Part shown: positions 17,518-26,395 of the stretch, in pieces
Layout: every line of letters begins with the position of its first letter
Position numbering within the stretch: the stretch's first letter is position 1
From: CAVVIO01 sp963748095
Lineage (GTDB): Bacteria; Bacteroidota; Bacteroidia; Bacteroidales; UBA10428
Length of the DNA: 64,000 bases
NCBI GenBank assembly: GCA_963748095.1
Contig: CAVVIO010000001.1
Coordinates: 124,001 to 188,000, forward strand
Reading direction: 5' to 3'
Notes under the pieces: model-generated
Seen by the model: the letters and a program-made list of their open reading frames with translations, nothing else
The model's database searches: none
What the model was told of the DNA's origin: nothing
Position numbers and translations under genes: made by a program

Positions 17518-18867
17518 ATGAAGTCTAAACTGATTGTTTTAACCGCAGCGTTAATATTCCTTACCGGAATAGAGCAATTGTCCGCCCAGCGGCCAAAAAT
17601 TGAATTTCAGCAATTTGACCTCCAAAATGGCTTACATGTAATTCTTCACCAGGATAACACTTCTCCGGTGATAGCAATAAATGTAATGTACCATGTGGGG
17701 TCAAAAAATGAAAAACCTGATCGTACAGGGTTTGCACACTTTTTCGAACACCTGATGTTCGAAGGATCCGAATATATTGGCAGAGGAGAATATGATAAAT
17801 ACATCCAGAATGCCGGAGGTAAATCAAATGCTTTCACTTCCTTTGATATTACTGATTATTATGATATACTACCCTCCAACCAACTGGATCTGGGAATGTG
17901 GCTCGAATCGGAAAGAATGCTGCATCTGAAAATTGACAGCGTGGGACTGGAGACACAACGAAAAGTGGTGAAGGAAGAACGTAAAATGCGCTATGAAAAT
18001 CAGCCGTATGGTTCTTTTTTACAGGAACTTTTTTCAACAGCTTATAAGGTATATCCTTACAAGTGGGTGCCCATCGGTGAAGTTCAGTACATCGATCAGG
18101 CCAAATTATCTGAGTTTATGAATTTTTATCATGAATTTTATGTTCCGCAAAATGCTGTACTTGTAATTGCCGGTGATATAAATATCGACAGTACGAAAGC
18201 TGTTATTGAAAAATACTTTTCCGGCATACCAAAAGGGAAAGAAACTATATACCGCCCAAAAGAGGTTGAACCTCCCCAGACAAAAGAAATTTCGAAAACA
18301 ATATATGATAATATACAACTTCCGGGATTGTTTATGGGATACCATATGCCAAGCATGGGAACAAAAGATTATTACGCATTGGAAATGTTACAAACATTGC
18401 TGTCTGGTGGAAAAAGTTCCCGTTTATATAAAGAACTGGTCGACAAACAGCAAAAAGCTGTTCAGATAGCAGCTATTCCTTTAGGTCTAGAAGCTCCCGG
18501 ATTATTTATTGTTTATTCATTGGCTAATGCAGGTGTTAATCTTGATAGTCTTAAAAATTCCATTGATGTTGAAATTGATAAGGTCAAGAAAAATCTTATT
18601 GACGAACATGAATTTGAAAAGCTGAGAAACCAGGTAGAAGATAATTTTGTCAACGGTAATTCGACTTTTGAAGGTATTGCACAGAATCTGGCAGATTATT
18701 ATACTATTTTGCACGATCCCAACCTTATTAACACTTTACTTGATAAATACTATGCTGTAACAAGAGAGGATATCCGTCGTGTAGCCAACACATATCTTAC
18801 CAAAGAAAACAGAACTGTGTTATATTATCTTCCGAAATCGCAGCAACCAGATTCTTCAAATAAATAA
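17518..18867 (+). CDS. M16 family zinc metallopeptidase, catalytic subunit type
   Basis: A 449-aa secreted or periplasmic protein with a signal peptide (LIVLTAALIFLTGIEQLSAQ). The inverted zinc motif HxxEH is present as HFFEHLMFEGS at residues 74-78, and the downstream third-ligand glutamate region reads VKEERKMRYENQPYG. The second half (GKSSRLYKELVDKQQKAV) is the M16 C-terminal domain. Together these match the short bacterial M16B peptidases that pair with an inactive partner to degrade oligopeptides. The partner follows 26 bases downstream, so the two form an operon. Confidence 0.92.
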   Translation: MKSKLIVLTAALIFLTGIEQLSAQRPKIEFQQFDLQNGLHVILHQDNTSPVIAINVMYHVGSKNEKPDRTGFAHFFEHLMFEGSEYIGRGEYDKYIQNAGGKSNAFTSFDITDYYDILPSNQLDLGMWLESERMLHLKIDSVGLETQRKVVKEERKMRYENQPYGSFLQELFSTAYKVYPYKWVPIGEVQYIDQAKLSEFMNFYHEFYVPQNAVLVIAGDINIDSTKAVIEKYFSGIPKGKETIYRPKEVEPPQTKEISKTIYDNIQLPGLFMGYHMPSMGTKDYYALEMLQTLLSGGKSSRLYKELVDKQQKAVQIAAIPLGLEAPGLFIVYSLANAGVNLDSLKNSIDVEIDKVKKNLIDEHEFEKLRNQVEDNFVNGNSTFEGIAQNLADYYTILHDPNLINTLLDKYYAVTREDIRRVANTYLTKENRTVLYYLPKSQQPDSSNK

Positions 18868-18893
18868 TCCAAAACGTTGAAAAATAAATAATT

Positions 18894-20969
18894 ATGAAAA
18901 GATATATTCATCTGATAATAATTTCCCTGTTATTTTGCTATACAGCAACTGCTCAGGTAGACAGAAGCAAGGCACCTCTTCCGGGTCCTGCACCGGAAAT
19001 TAAAATAGGCAATTACGAATCGTTTCAATTGAAAAACGGACTTAAAGTATTTGTTGTAGAAAATCATAAACTTCCCCTTGTAGCCTATTCCCTCATTTTT
19101 AAACACGATCCTGTACTTGAAAAAAATGATGCCGGATACGTGCAAATGGCCGGAGAACTTATTGGTACAGCGACCAAAACAAGGACAAAAGATCAGATCG
19201 ACGAAGAAGTTGATTTTATCGGTGCCACACTGAATGCCTCATCAAGTTCAGTATATGCTGCTTCGTTAAAAAAACACAATGAAAAACTTCTGAATCTGAT
19301 GTCAGATATTGTTTTGAATTCTGTATTCAAACAGGATGAACTCGAAAAGCTTCGTAAACAATTCCTTTCAGGCCTCGCGTATTCGAAAACCGATCCGGGT
19401 AGTATTTCTGATAATGTTTCAAATGTAATTCTTTATGGAAAAGATTATCCATATGGTGAAATTGAGACAGAAAAATCGATCAACAATATTAACCTGGATA
19501 TGTGCCAGAAATATTACAAAACATACTACCGGCCAAATACTGCTTACCTGGCTATTGTAGGGGATATAACCTTAAAAGAAGCCAAAAAACTTATTACTAA
19601 ATATTTCGGTAATTGGGAACCTGGTGATGTACCAACTTTCACTTACAAAACACCACAAGCTCCGGCTAATGATGTGGTTGCTTTGGTAGATCGCCCGGCA
19701 TCCGTACAATCAGTAATAAAAGTAATGTATCCGGTAGATCTTAAAATCGGAAGTGCAGATGCTATTAAAGCCCGGGTTATGAATACTGTACTCGGCGGGG
19801 GAACTTACAGGTTATTCAACAATCTTCGCGAAAAGCATGGATACACTTATGGAGCTTATTCCAGTTTGAGTGCTGATGAGCTTGTAGGAAAATTCACCGC
19901 CTTTGCAGATGTACGTAATTCTGTTACAGACAGTTCTGTTACACAAATATTATATGAAATGAATCGCTTGCGCAGCGAGAAAGTACCGGGAGACGAATTA
20001 CAACGTGTAAAGAACTACCTGAGCGGTAATTTTGCGCTTTCGCTTGAAAAACCCGAAACGGTAGCACGGTTTGCTCTAAATATTGCCCGTTATAATCTAC
20101 CTAAAGATTATTATACCAACTATCTTAAAAATGTTGCGAAAGTAAATAGTGATGATGTTTATGAGATGGCACAGAAATATATTGAACCGAACCATTCATA
20201 TATTTTTGTAGTAGGAAAAAGTGATGAAATTGCTGATCAACTTAAAAAATTCAGTGCCGATGGTAAAATCATTTATTATGATACCGATGGTAATATTTAT
20301 AATCCTGAAGATAAAGCAAAAGCTCTTCCTGCTGGACTTACCGGACAAAAGGTAATTGATAATTACATTAATGCAATTGGTGGTAAAGAAAATTACACCG
20401 CAATTAAAGATCTGACAGAAAAAATGAGCACAAAAGTACAGGGAATGCCGTTAACCATTGAAAGATATCAGAAAGTTCCTGATAAAATGGCGGTCATTGT
20501 TTCCATGAATGGCAATGTTATGCAAAAACAACTGTTTAACGGAAAAACAGGAAAGGCTGTACAGATGGGAACTGAAAAAGAAATAACCGGAGATGACCTG
20601 GAGAGTTTGAAACTCGAAGCTATGTTGGACCTGGAATTGAATTACAGTAAATACAATGTTGCTGTAAATCTTAAAGGAATGGACGAAGTAAACGGAAAAA
20701 AAGCATATATGGTAGATATTGTTTATCCCGACGGAAAGACAACTACAGAATACTTTGACGTGAATACCGGACTCAAACTGAAATCGGTAACTTCTGTTGA
20801 TTCACCCCAGGGACCTTTAACCCAAACAACCATATATGATGATTATCGAAAAGTAGATAATGTGTTGTTTCCCTATAGTCTGAAACAGTCTTTTGGTCCG
20901 CAAAATATGGATATTACAGTCGATAGTATTGAAATTAATACCGGAATAAAAGACGAAGTTTTTGAATAG
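18894..20969 (+). CDS. M16 family protein lacking the zinc motif, with extra C-terminal domain
   Basis: A 691-aa secreted protein with a signal peptide (LIIISLLFCYTATAQ). Residues ~40-460 are an M16 fold (FQLKNGLKVFVVENHKLPLVAYSLIFK; TYRLFNNLREKHGYTYGAYS). The HxxEH site is replaced by AGYVQMAGELIGTAT, so it cannot bind zinc in the usual way and is the non-catalytic half of an M16 pair. Residues ~480-691 (GQKVIDNYINAIGGKENYTAIKDL ... MVDIVYPDGKTTTEYFDVNTGLK) form a separate beta-rich domain. It resembles the lipoprotein-carrier (LolA/LppX-like) modules often seen in Bacteroidota, which could bind a lipid or peptide. A terminator follows. Confidence 0.88.
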   Translation: MKRYIHLIIISLLFCYTATAQVDRSKAPLPGPAPEIKIGNYESFQLKNGLKVFVVENHKLPLVAYSLIFKHDPVLEKNDAGYVQMAGELIGTATKTRTKDQIDEEVDFIGATLNASSSSVYAASLKKHNEKLLNLMSDIVLNSVFKQDELEKLRKQFLSGLAYSKTDPGSISDNVSNVILYGKDYPYGEIETEKSINNINLDMCQKYYKTYYRPNTAYLAIVGDITLKEAKKLITKYFGNWEPGDVPTFTYKTPQAPANDVVALVDRPASVQSVIKVMYPVDLKIGSADAIKARVMNTVLGGGTYRLFNNLREKHGYTYGAYSSLSADELVGKFTAFADVRNSVTDSSVTQILYEMNRLRSEKVPGDELQRVKNYLSGNFALSLEKPETVARFALNIARYNLPKDYYTNYLKNVAKVNSDDVYEMAQKYIEPNHSYIFVVGKSDEIADQLKKFSADGKIIYYDTDGNIYNPEDKAKALPAGLTGQKVIDNYINAIGGKENYTAIKDLTEKMSTKVQGMPLTIERYQKVPDKMAVIVSMNGNVMQKQLFNGKTGKAVQMGTEKEITGDDLESLKLEAMLDLELNYSKYNVAVNLKGMDEVNGKKAYMVDIVYPDGKTTTEYFDVNTGLKLKSVTSVDSPQGPLTQTTIYDDYRKVDNVLFPYSLKQSFGPQNMDITVDSIEINTGIKDEVFE

Positions 20970-20996
20970 TTAACGCTGAAAATTATATTGTTATAA

Positions 20997-21040
20997 GAGT
21001 TGTCTGATGACTAGATTAATCAGGCAGCTCTTTTTCTTTT
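20997..21040 (+). terminator. Intrinsic terminator after the M16 operon
   Basis: Imperfect stem GAGTTGTCTGAT / ATCAGGCAGCTC with a short AT loop, followed by TTTTTCTTTT. It lies 27 bases past the second M16 stop. Confidence 0.8.
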
Positions 21041-21104
21041 ATAATTTCTTGATCAATTGTTCGGTTATTATTCATTTCATGATACGGTTTTTACATTTAA
21101 TATC

Positions 21105-21112
21105 TAAATTTG
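21105..21112 (+). promoter_or_regulatory. Bacteroidota-type -7 promoter box for the GH3 gene
   Basis: TAAATTTG matches TAnnTTTG and ends 24 bases before the ATG at 21137. No obvious -33 element is present. Confidence 0.4.
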
Positions 21113-21136
21113 ATAGGATAAACATAACTAACAAAA

Positions 21137-22669
21137 ATGCCTTTAATAACATCAATTGTTAACTGGATAAATATAAAAAGGGTTTACCAGATTGATCTGA
21201 TGCGTAAATACCCTTTTAACATTCAGCAGGAAACTTTATTAAAACTGGTTGGAAAAGCTGAAAATACGGAATGGGGCAAAAAATACGATTTTGCTTCCAT
21301 TAAAAGTATCAGCGATTTTCAGGAGCGTCTGCCTCTTCAGAATTATGATACGGTGAAACCTTATATCGACAGATTGAGGCAGGGAGAACAGGATTTATTA
21401 TGGCCAGGCGAAGTGAAATGGTTTGCCAAGTCGAGCGGTACCACCAGCGATAAGAGTAAATTCATACCGGTAAGTAAAGATTGTCTTGAAGATTGTCATT
21501 TCCGGGGTGGAAGAGACGTACTGGCGATTTATGCGAATAATTATCCCGACTCAAAAATATTTTCAGGTAAAGGACTTACCCTGGGAGGTAGTCATAAAAT
21601 TGATAATTTCAGCAACCAGTCATATTATGGCGACCTGTCTGCTATTCTAATTGAAAATCTTCCTTTCTGGACAGAATTTATTCGTACTCCGAGCCAGGAA
21701 ATTGCTTTACTCGACAAATGGGAAGAAAAGCTTGAAAAAATAACCCGGGAAACAATACAGGAAAATGTAACGAGTATTGCCGGGGTCCCCTCCTGGAACC
21801 TGGTGATGTTAAAATATATTCTGGAAAAAACCGGTAAAAATAATCTGTTGGAGATCTGGCCCAATCTGGAATTATTTATTCACGGCGGAGTAAATTTTAC
21901 TCCTTACCGGGAACAGTTTAAAAAAGTAATTCCATCGGGGAACATGCATTACATGGAAACCTATAATGCTTCAGAGGGTTTTTTCGCCATCCAGGACGAA
22001 CCCGATAAACACGACATGTTGCTGATGCTCGACAGCGGTATTTATTATGAATTTATCCCCATGGAATCATTCGGGGAAGAACATCCCAGGGTACACAACA
22101 TTGGCGAAGTGGAAAAAAACAGGAATTATGCCATTGTCATATCCACCAATTCCGGTTTGTGGAGATACATCATCGGCGATACCGTTAAGTTCACCTCCCT
22201 GTATCCCCATAAGATCATTATATCAGGCCGTACAAAACACTACATCAATGCTTTTGGCGAAGAGATTATTATCGACAATGCCGAACAGGCCCTGAAAATT
22301 GCCTGTACTAAAACCAATTCACAAATTGTCGATTACACGGCTGCACCCGTATACATGGGTGATGATAAAAAAGGAGGTCATGAATGGTTGATTGAATTCG
22401 CCGTTTCTCCAAAAAACATGGATTATTTTACATCCATGCTTGATCACGCTCTTATGTCAGTCAACTCCGATTATGAAGCAAAACGTTATAAAAACATCAC
22501 ACTTGATAAGCCGCTGGTGCACCAGGCGGCGCATGGAACTTTTTATCAGTGGCTGAATAAAAAAGGTAAACTCGGCGGACAGAATAAAGTCCCTCGTTTA
22601 TCAAACGACAGGAAAATTTTAGAGGAATTATTAGAGATCCACCAGCAACTTACAACAAAAAAAGTATAA
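21137..22669 (+). CDS. GH3 family acyl-adenylating enzyme
   Basis: A 510-aa cytoplasmic protein related to plant GH3 auxin-amido synthetases. The adenylate-forming signatures are visible: WFAKSSGTTSDKSKFIPVS (P-loop, residues ~95-113), YNASEGFFAIQDE (second ATP motif) and LWRYIIGDTVKFTSLYPHKIIISGRTKHYINAFGEE (third motif plus hinge). In plants GH3 proteins couple amino acids to jasmonate or indole-acetate. Bacterial homologues are common in Bacteroidota but their acid and amine substrates are not established. It follows its own promoter and a terminator, so it looks monocistronic. Confidence 0.88.
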   Translation: MPLITSIVNWINIKRVYQIDLMRKYPFNIQQETLLKLVGKAENTEWGKKYDFASIKSISDFQERLPLQNYDTVKPYIDRLRQGEQDLLWPGEVKWFAKSSGTTSDKSKFIPVSKDCLEDCHFRGGRDVLAIYANNYPDSKIFSGKGLTLGGSHKIDNFSNQSYYGDLSAILIENLPFWTEFIRTPSQEIALLDKWEEKLEKITRETIQENVTSIAGVPSWNLVMLKYILEKTGKNNLLEIWPNLELFIHGGVNFTPYREQFKKVIPSGNMHYMETYNASEGFFAIQDEPDKHDMLLMLDSGIYYEFIPMESFGEEHPRVHNIGEVEKNRNYAIVISTNSGLWRYIIGDTVKFTSLYPHKIIISGRTKHYINAFGEEIIIDNAEQALKIACTKTNSQIVDYTAAPVYMGDDKKGGHEWLIEFAVSPKNMDYFTSMLDHALMSVNSDYEAKRYKNITLDKPLVHQAAHGTFYQWLNKKGKLGGQNKVPRLSNDRKILEELLEIHQQLTTKKV

Positions 22670-22753
22670 CCAAGACAAGTTACGAACTGATTCTAAATCC
22701 GGAATTTAACTGCCGTGGAATAATTTCCAAATAACAAACTTTAAAAGTCAAAT

Positions 22754-22840
22754 AAATTCCAATAATCCAATCTTCAATGATTTGCACAATTACAAAATTC
22801 TTTTTTGTGTTTTGGAGAATTGGAACTTAATGAGATTTAA
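22754..22840. repeat. AT-rich imperfect inverted repeat, copy A
   Basis: Begins AAATTCCAATAATCCAATC and ends with GAATTGGAACTT, so the ends pair imperfectly. The same head, and an internal TTTTGTGTTTT, recur at 26818-26964. It lies in the 296-bp gap between the GH3 gene and the deoxynucleoside kinase, where no gene is seen. Confidence 0.5.
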
Positions 22841-22965
22841 CCTGGGTTTTAAAATAAAATTATTTTCCAACGCACAATTAATTCGGGAAATTCAAAATTG
22901 TAACTTTAAAATTTTTCTTTTATAAATAATTTGTACTTTAGTACGCATTCGAAAAATGATAAAAT

Positions 22966-23580
22966 ATGCACATAGCTATTGCGGGTAACATCGGCTCGGG
23001 GAAAACAACCCTGACAAAATTGCTCTCAAAAAATTTTGGGTGGGAAGCACATTTTGAGGACGTAGATGACAACCCTTATCTGAATGATTTTTATAACGAT
23101 ATGCAGCGTTGGTCGTTCAATTTGCAGGTTTATTTTTTAAACAGCCGGTTTAACCAGATATTGAAAATCCGGCAATCGGGCATCACAATCATCCAGGACA
23201 GAACCATTTATGAAGACGCTTATATTTTTGCCCCCAACCTGCATTCGATGGGATTAATGTCAACCCGGGATTTTGAAAATTATTTCACGTTGTTTAATCT
23301 GATGAGTTCGCTGATACAACCGCCCGACCTGGTTATTTATCTCAGGGCTTCTGTTCCTGTACTTGTTAACCAGATTCAGAAAAGAGGAAGAAAATATGAA
23401 AACAATATCCGGCTCGATTATCTGAACCGCCTGAATGAAAGATACGAAGCATGGGCAGAAGCTTATAACCTGGGAAAATTTTTGGTGGTTGATGTAGATC
23501 AATACAATTTCATTGATAAAAAAGAAGATCTCAGCACTGTTATCGACAAGGTAAATGCTCAGCTACACGGTTTATTTTAA
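22966..23580 (+). CDS. Deoxynucleoside kinase (dAdo/dGuo/dCyd kinase family)
   Basis: A 204-aa cytoplasmic protein. It opens with a Walker A P-loop, IAGNIGSGKTTL, followed by the FEDVDDNPYLNDFYND motif, FLNSRFNQI, the DRS-like IIQDRTIYEDAYIF, and YLRASVPVLVNQIQKRGRKYE (LID/arginine region). These are the marks of the dNK family, which phosphorylates deoxynucleosides for salvage. Exact base specificity cannot be seen. Together with deoC and the PfkB adenosine-kinase-like gene it suggests an active nucleoside salvage route, though the genes are not in one operon. Confidence 0.9.
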   Translation: MHIAIAGNIGSGKTTLTKLLSKNFGWEAHFEDVDDNPYLNDFYNDMQRWSFNLQVYFLNSRFNQILKIRQSGITIIQDRTIYEDAYIFAPNLHSMGLMSTRDFENYFTLFNLMSSLIQPPDLVIYLRASVPVLVNQIQKRGRKYENNIRLDYLNRLNERYEAWAEAYNLGKFLVVDVDQYNFIDKKEDLSTVIDKVNAQLHGLF

Positions 23581-23692
23581 TCTGAATTTGTTGTAATAAT
23601 TTCCAATAATATTCATTTAATTTCCTTTAAAAATTGTGTTCTGATATGCTATCATTACACAATCTTATGTTATAAATTTATTAAAATGAACA

Positions 23693-24661
23693 CTAATTAA
23701 TCTGTTTCCGAATATCTTTCCATGTTTTTTCGGGAATCTTAGCCCCGATAATTTCAATAACTTTTCCAGCAAGTAAAGCGCCAACCTGACCGCATTTATC
23801 AATTGAAAGATCATGAATAAGACCATACAGAAATCCGGAAGCATATAAATCTCCGGCTCCGGTAGTATCGAGACTTTGAGCTGTTATTACCCCTGTTTTA
23901 ACGATTTTTTCTCCTTTTTTGATCAGGGATCCTTTACTACCAATCTTAACAACAGCAATATCCGTGATCTTTGATAATTCATCGAGAGCCTGTTCTGGTG
24001 ACTTTCCGGTAAATGCTTTAGCCTCTTCTTCGTTGGCAAAAACAATATCTACATAATCTTTAACAATTCTATTTAAAAATTCAAGATTTGCCTCTACGAC
24101 ATTATAACTGGCCAGATCAAGCGAAACAATCAAACCTGCCTCTTTGGCAAGTTTTAAGGACGTTTCTATCAAATTGTGATCCTGCACCAGGTAACCTTCC
24201 ACATGAAAATAATTGTATCCGCTGAACAGGTTTTTTGACAGATCCCCCGCACTTATCTCTACAGCCGCTCCCAGGAAAGTGGCAAAAGTCCTCTCTGAAT
24301 CGGGACTAACAAGTGCCATTGCCCGGCCGGTTGGTGAATCGCTCTCAAATAACAACGGTTGAATTCCCCGGTGTATCATATCAGACTTAAAAAATTCCCC
24401 GAGTTCATCCTTCCCCACTTTCCCGATAAACCCTGTGTTGATGCCTAAATTGGCAAGCCCATGAATGGTGTTGGCAGCAGAACCTCCGGAGGTTAGTTGC
24501 TTATGTAATAATTTCGTGCTTTCCTCCAGTTTTTTTACAAACTGAAGATCAACCAGTTGCATGCTTCCCTTGGGCAATGAGAACTCATTCAGCATGTTTT
24601 CATTTTCGAGCCGGGTCATAATATCAACCAGGGCATTCCCCATTCCGAGAACCTTTTTCAT
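23693..24661 (-). CDS. PfkB-family sugar/nucleoside kinase, adenosine-kinase type
   Basis: A 322-aa cytoplasmic kinase. The N-terminal GNALVDIM and GGSAANTIHGLANLG match PfkB signature 1 of the adenosine-kinase branch, and DTTGAGDLYASGFLYG is signature 2 with the catalytic Asp and anion hole. Length and the GGSAANT motif favour adenosine kinase over ribokinase or fructokinase, but the substrate is inferred. It converges with the deoxynucleoside kinase and stands alone. Confidence 0.85.
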   Translation of the reverse strand: MKKVLGMGNALVDIMTRLENENMLNEFSLPKGSMQLVDLQFVKKLEESTKLLHKQLTSGGSAANTIHGLANLGINTGFIGKVGKDELGEFFKSDMIHRGIQPLLFESDSPTGRAMALVSPDSERTFATFLGAAVEISAGDLSKNLFSGYNYFHVEGYLVQDHNLIETSLKLAKEAGLIVSLDLASYNVVEANLEFLNRIVKDYVDIVFANEEEAKAFTGKSPEQALDELSKITDIAVVKIGSKGSLIKKGEKIVKTGVITAQSLDTTGAGDLYASGFLYGLIHDLSIDKCGQVGALLAGKVIEIIGAKIPEKTWKDIRKQIN

Positions 24662-24881
24662 GAGTAGATTTTAAAATGTTCAATTATTTTTTTGCAATTC
24701 CTTTACAAAGTAAAGAACTTCTTTTTAAAATCTGTACAAGTACCCCTGAAAATACTAATCGACATTGTTTACCTTTGAATTGTAATTTTTCCTTATGTGT
24801 AAATAGATGAACAGGTTATCCGATAATCTTTATTCCAGTGATAAAGAGCGAAAAAATATTTATAAAATATTTAGAATTACT

Positions 24882-24913
24882 GTTGCATAGTTTGGGAAAT
24901 TAAATTAGTTTTG
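24882..24913 (+). promoter_or_regulatory. Promoter of tRNA-Asn
   Basis: -7 box TAGTTTTG (24906-24913, exact TAnnTTTG) with a -33-like GTTG at 24882-24885, 20 bases apart. The -7 box ends 10 bases before the tRNA, as expected for a tRNA transcribed with almost no leader. Confidence 0.55.
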
Positions 24914-24923
24914 CCCCTCAAAT

Positions 24924-24997
24924 TCCTCATTAGCTCAGTTGGTTAGAGCATCTGGCTGTTAACCAGAGGGTCCCTGGTTCGAGTCCAGGATGAGGAG
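24924..24997 (+). tRNA. tRNA-Asn (anticodon GTT)
   Basis: A full cloverleaf can be drawn. The acceptor arm is TCCTCAT pairing with ATGAGGA. The D-arm is GCTC...GAGC with the AGTTGGTTA loop. The anticodon stem TCTGG/CCAGA encloses loop CTGTTAA with anticodon GTT. The variable loop is GGTCC-like, and the T-arm is CCTGG-TTCGAGT-CCAGG. The discriminator is G and CCA is not encoded. The gene is followed by its own terminator, and its 3' half is the parent of the four repeated fragments downstream. Confidence 0.96.
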
Positions 24998-25000
24998 CTG

Positions 25001-25030
25001 GCCGGAGTGAAACATCACTTCGGCTTTTTT
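25001..25030 (+). terminator. tRNA-Asn terminator (first copy of the repeated hairpin)
   Basis: Stem GCCGGAGTG / CACTTCGGC (one G-T pair), loop AAACAT, then TTTTTT. The same hairpin is repeated at the head of every array unit (about 25435, 25872, 26310) and at the array end. Confidence 0.88.
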
Positions 25031-25086
25031 ATTTTGATAATATTCAGTAATATTAATTTTTTTATCTGACTTTAACCTATGTTTAT

Positions 25087-25378
25087 ATGTCCTGTTAATT
25101 CTTTTTAGCAATAAATTTAAACAGGTATTATACCGGATTTACTACCCTTTCTGTTGATAAAGTCTTGAAAATCATATTACTAATTATTATGATAATAAAT
25201 TTACTTCTAAAGCCAAGGACTGGATTGTTTATTTGAAAATAAAATGTCCTAATGCTGATACAGCCCGTAAAGTTGAAGCGCACATAAAACGTATGAAAAG
25301 TAAACGCTATATTGAAAATCTTAAGAAATACCCCGAAATGGTTGAAAATCTGTATTGCAAAATATGATGATATACATC
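25087..25378 (+). pseudogene. Degenerate GIY-YIG nuclease, array copy 1
   Basis: Nucleotide alignment with the three downstream copies is obvious (KFTSKAKDWIVYLKIKCPNAD and KVEAHIKRMKSKRYIENLKKYPE are still encoded in pieces). The start region has lost bases (ATGTCCTGTTAATTC against ATGTGCCTGTGTTATATCC). There are also single-base gains in the AAATTTAAAC stretch and near AATCTGTATTG, and a loss near GTTGATAAAG. No continuous frame remains. This is the copy next to the true tRNA. Confidence 0.82.
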
Positions 25379-25431
25379 GTTAACCAGAGCTCCGATAGCT
25401 ATCGGAGCTGGTTCGAGTCCAGGATGAGGAG
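25379..25431 (+). repeat. tRNA-Asn 3'-half fragment 1 with palindrome
   Basis: GTTAACCAGAG, then a 22-bp palindrome (AGCTCCGATAG plus its reverse complement, sharing the AG), then CTGGTTCGAGTCCAGG and ATGAGGAG. It lacks the 5' half, so it cannot be a tRNA gene. Confidence 0.88.
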
Positions 25432-25520
25432 CTGGCCGGAGTGAAACATCACTTCGGCTTTTTTATTTTGACAATATTCAGTAATTTAATTTTTTCTATC
25501 TGACTTTAACCTATGTTTTT

Positions 25521-25820
25521 ATGTGCCTGTGTTATATCCTTTTTAGCAATAAATTAAACAGGTATTATACCGGATTTACTACCCTTTCTGTTGATCAACG
25601 TCTTGAAAATCACCTTACTAATTATTATGATAATAAATTTACTTCTAAAGCCAAGGACTGGATTGTTTATTTGAAAATAAAATGTCCTAATGCTGATACA
25701 GCCCGTAAAGTTGAAGCGCACATAAAACGGATGAAAAGTAAACGCTATATTGAAAATCTTAAGAAATACCCCGAAATCGTTGAAAATCTTATTGCAAAAT
25801 ATGATGATGTACATCGTTAA
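25521..25820 (+). CDS. GIY-YIG nuclease family protein, array copy 2 (intact)
   Basis: A 99-aa single-domain nuclease of the UPF0213/YhbQ-like size class. The GIY element is CYIL (Y5) and the YIG element is YYTG (Y16). R27 and H31 lie in VDQRLENH, and E65 in ARKVEAHIK is the expected metal-binding glutamate, so the active site looks complete. The C-terminal KSKRYIENLKKYPEIVENL is the usual basic helix. The TAA stop is formed by GTTAACC of the following tRNA fragment, so gene and fragment are physically fused. No known target; a role in nicking the tRNA locus or the palindrome is inference. Confidence 0.85.
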   Translation: MCLCYILFSNKLNRYYTGFTTLSVDQRLENHLTNYYDNKFTSKAKDWIVYLKIKCPNADTARKVEAHIKRMKSKRYIENLKKYPEIVENLIAKYDDVHR

Positions 25821-25868
25821 CCAGAGCTCCGATAGCTATCGGAGCTGGTTCGAGTCCAGGATGAGGAG
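25816..25868 (+). repeat. tRNA-Asn 3'-half fragment 2 with palindrome
   Basis: Same 53-base structure as fragment 1. The first bases (GTTAA) supply the stop codon of nuclease copy 2. Confidence 0.88.
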
Positions 25869-25957
25869 CTGGCCGGAGTGAGACATCACTTCGGCTTTTT
25901 TATTTTGACATTATTCAGTAATTTAATATTCTCTATCTGACTTTAACCTATGTTTTT

Positions 25958-26242
25958 ATGTGCTTGTGTTATATCCTTTTTAGCAATAAATTAAACAGGT
26001 ATTATACCGGATTTACTACCCTTTCTGTTGATCAACGTCTTGAAAATCACCTTACTAATTATTATGATAATAAATTTACTTCTAAAGCCAAGGACTGGAT
26101 TGTTTTTTTGGAAATAAAATGTCCTAATGCTGATACAGCCCGTAAAGTTGAAGCGCACATAAAACGTATGAAAAGTAAACGCTATATTGAAAATCTTAAG
26201 AAATACCCCGAAATGGTTGAAAATCTGATTGCTCAAATATGA
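25958..26242 (+). CDS. GIY-YIG nuclease family protein, array copy 3 (C-terminus altered)
   Basis: 94 aa and identical to copy 2 over most of its length, with the YL-to-FL and K-to-E changes in WIVFLEIK. Residues Y5, Y16, R27, H31 and E65 are all kept. Near the end ATTGCTCAAATATGA differs by one base from the sister copies, so the frame closes at 26242 before the tRNA fragment and the last few residues are lost. The catalytic domain is unaffected. Same unit structure as copies 2 and 4. Confidence 0.83.
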   Translation: MCLCYILFSNKLNRYYTGFTTLSVDQRLENHLTNYYDNKFTSKAKDWIVFLEIKCPNADTARKVEAHIKRMKSKRYIENLKKYPEMVENLIAQI

Positions 26243-26253
26243 TGATAAACATT

Positions 26254-26306
26254 GTTAACCAGAGCTCCGATAGCTATCGGAGCTGGTTCGAGTCCAGGAT
26301 GAGGAG
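26254..26306 (+). repeat. tRNA-Asn 3'-half fragment 3 with palindrome
   Basis: Same 53-base structure as fragments 1 and 2. Here the nuclease frame stops 11 bases upstream rather than inside the fragment. Confidence 0.88.
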
Positions 26307-26395
26307 CTGGCCGGAGTGAAACATCACTTCGGCTTTTTTATTTTGATAATATTCAGTAATTTAATTTTTTCTATCTGACTTTAACCTATGTTTTT

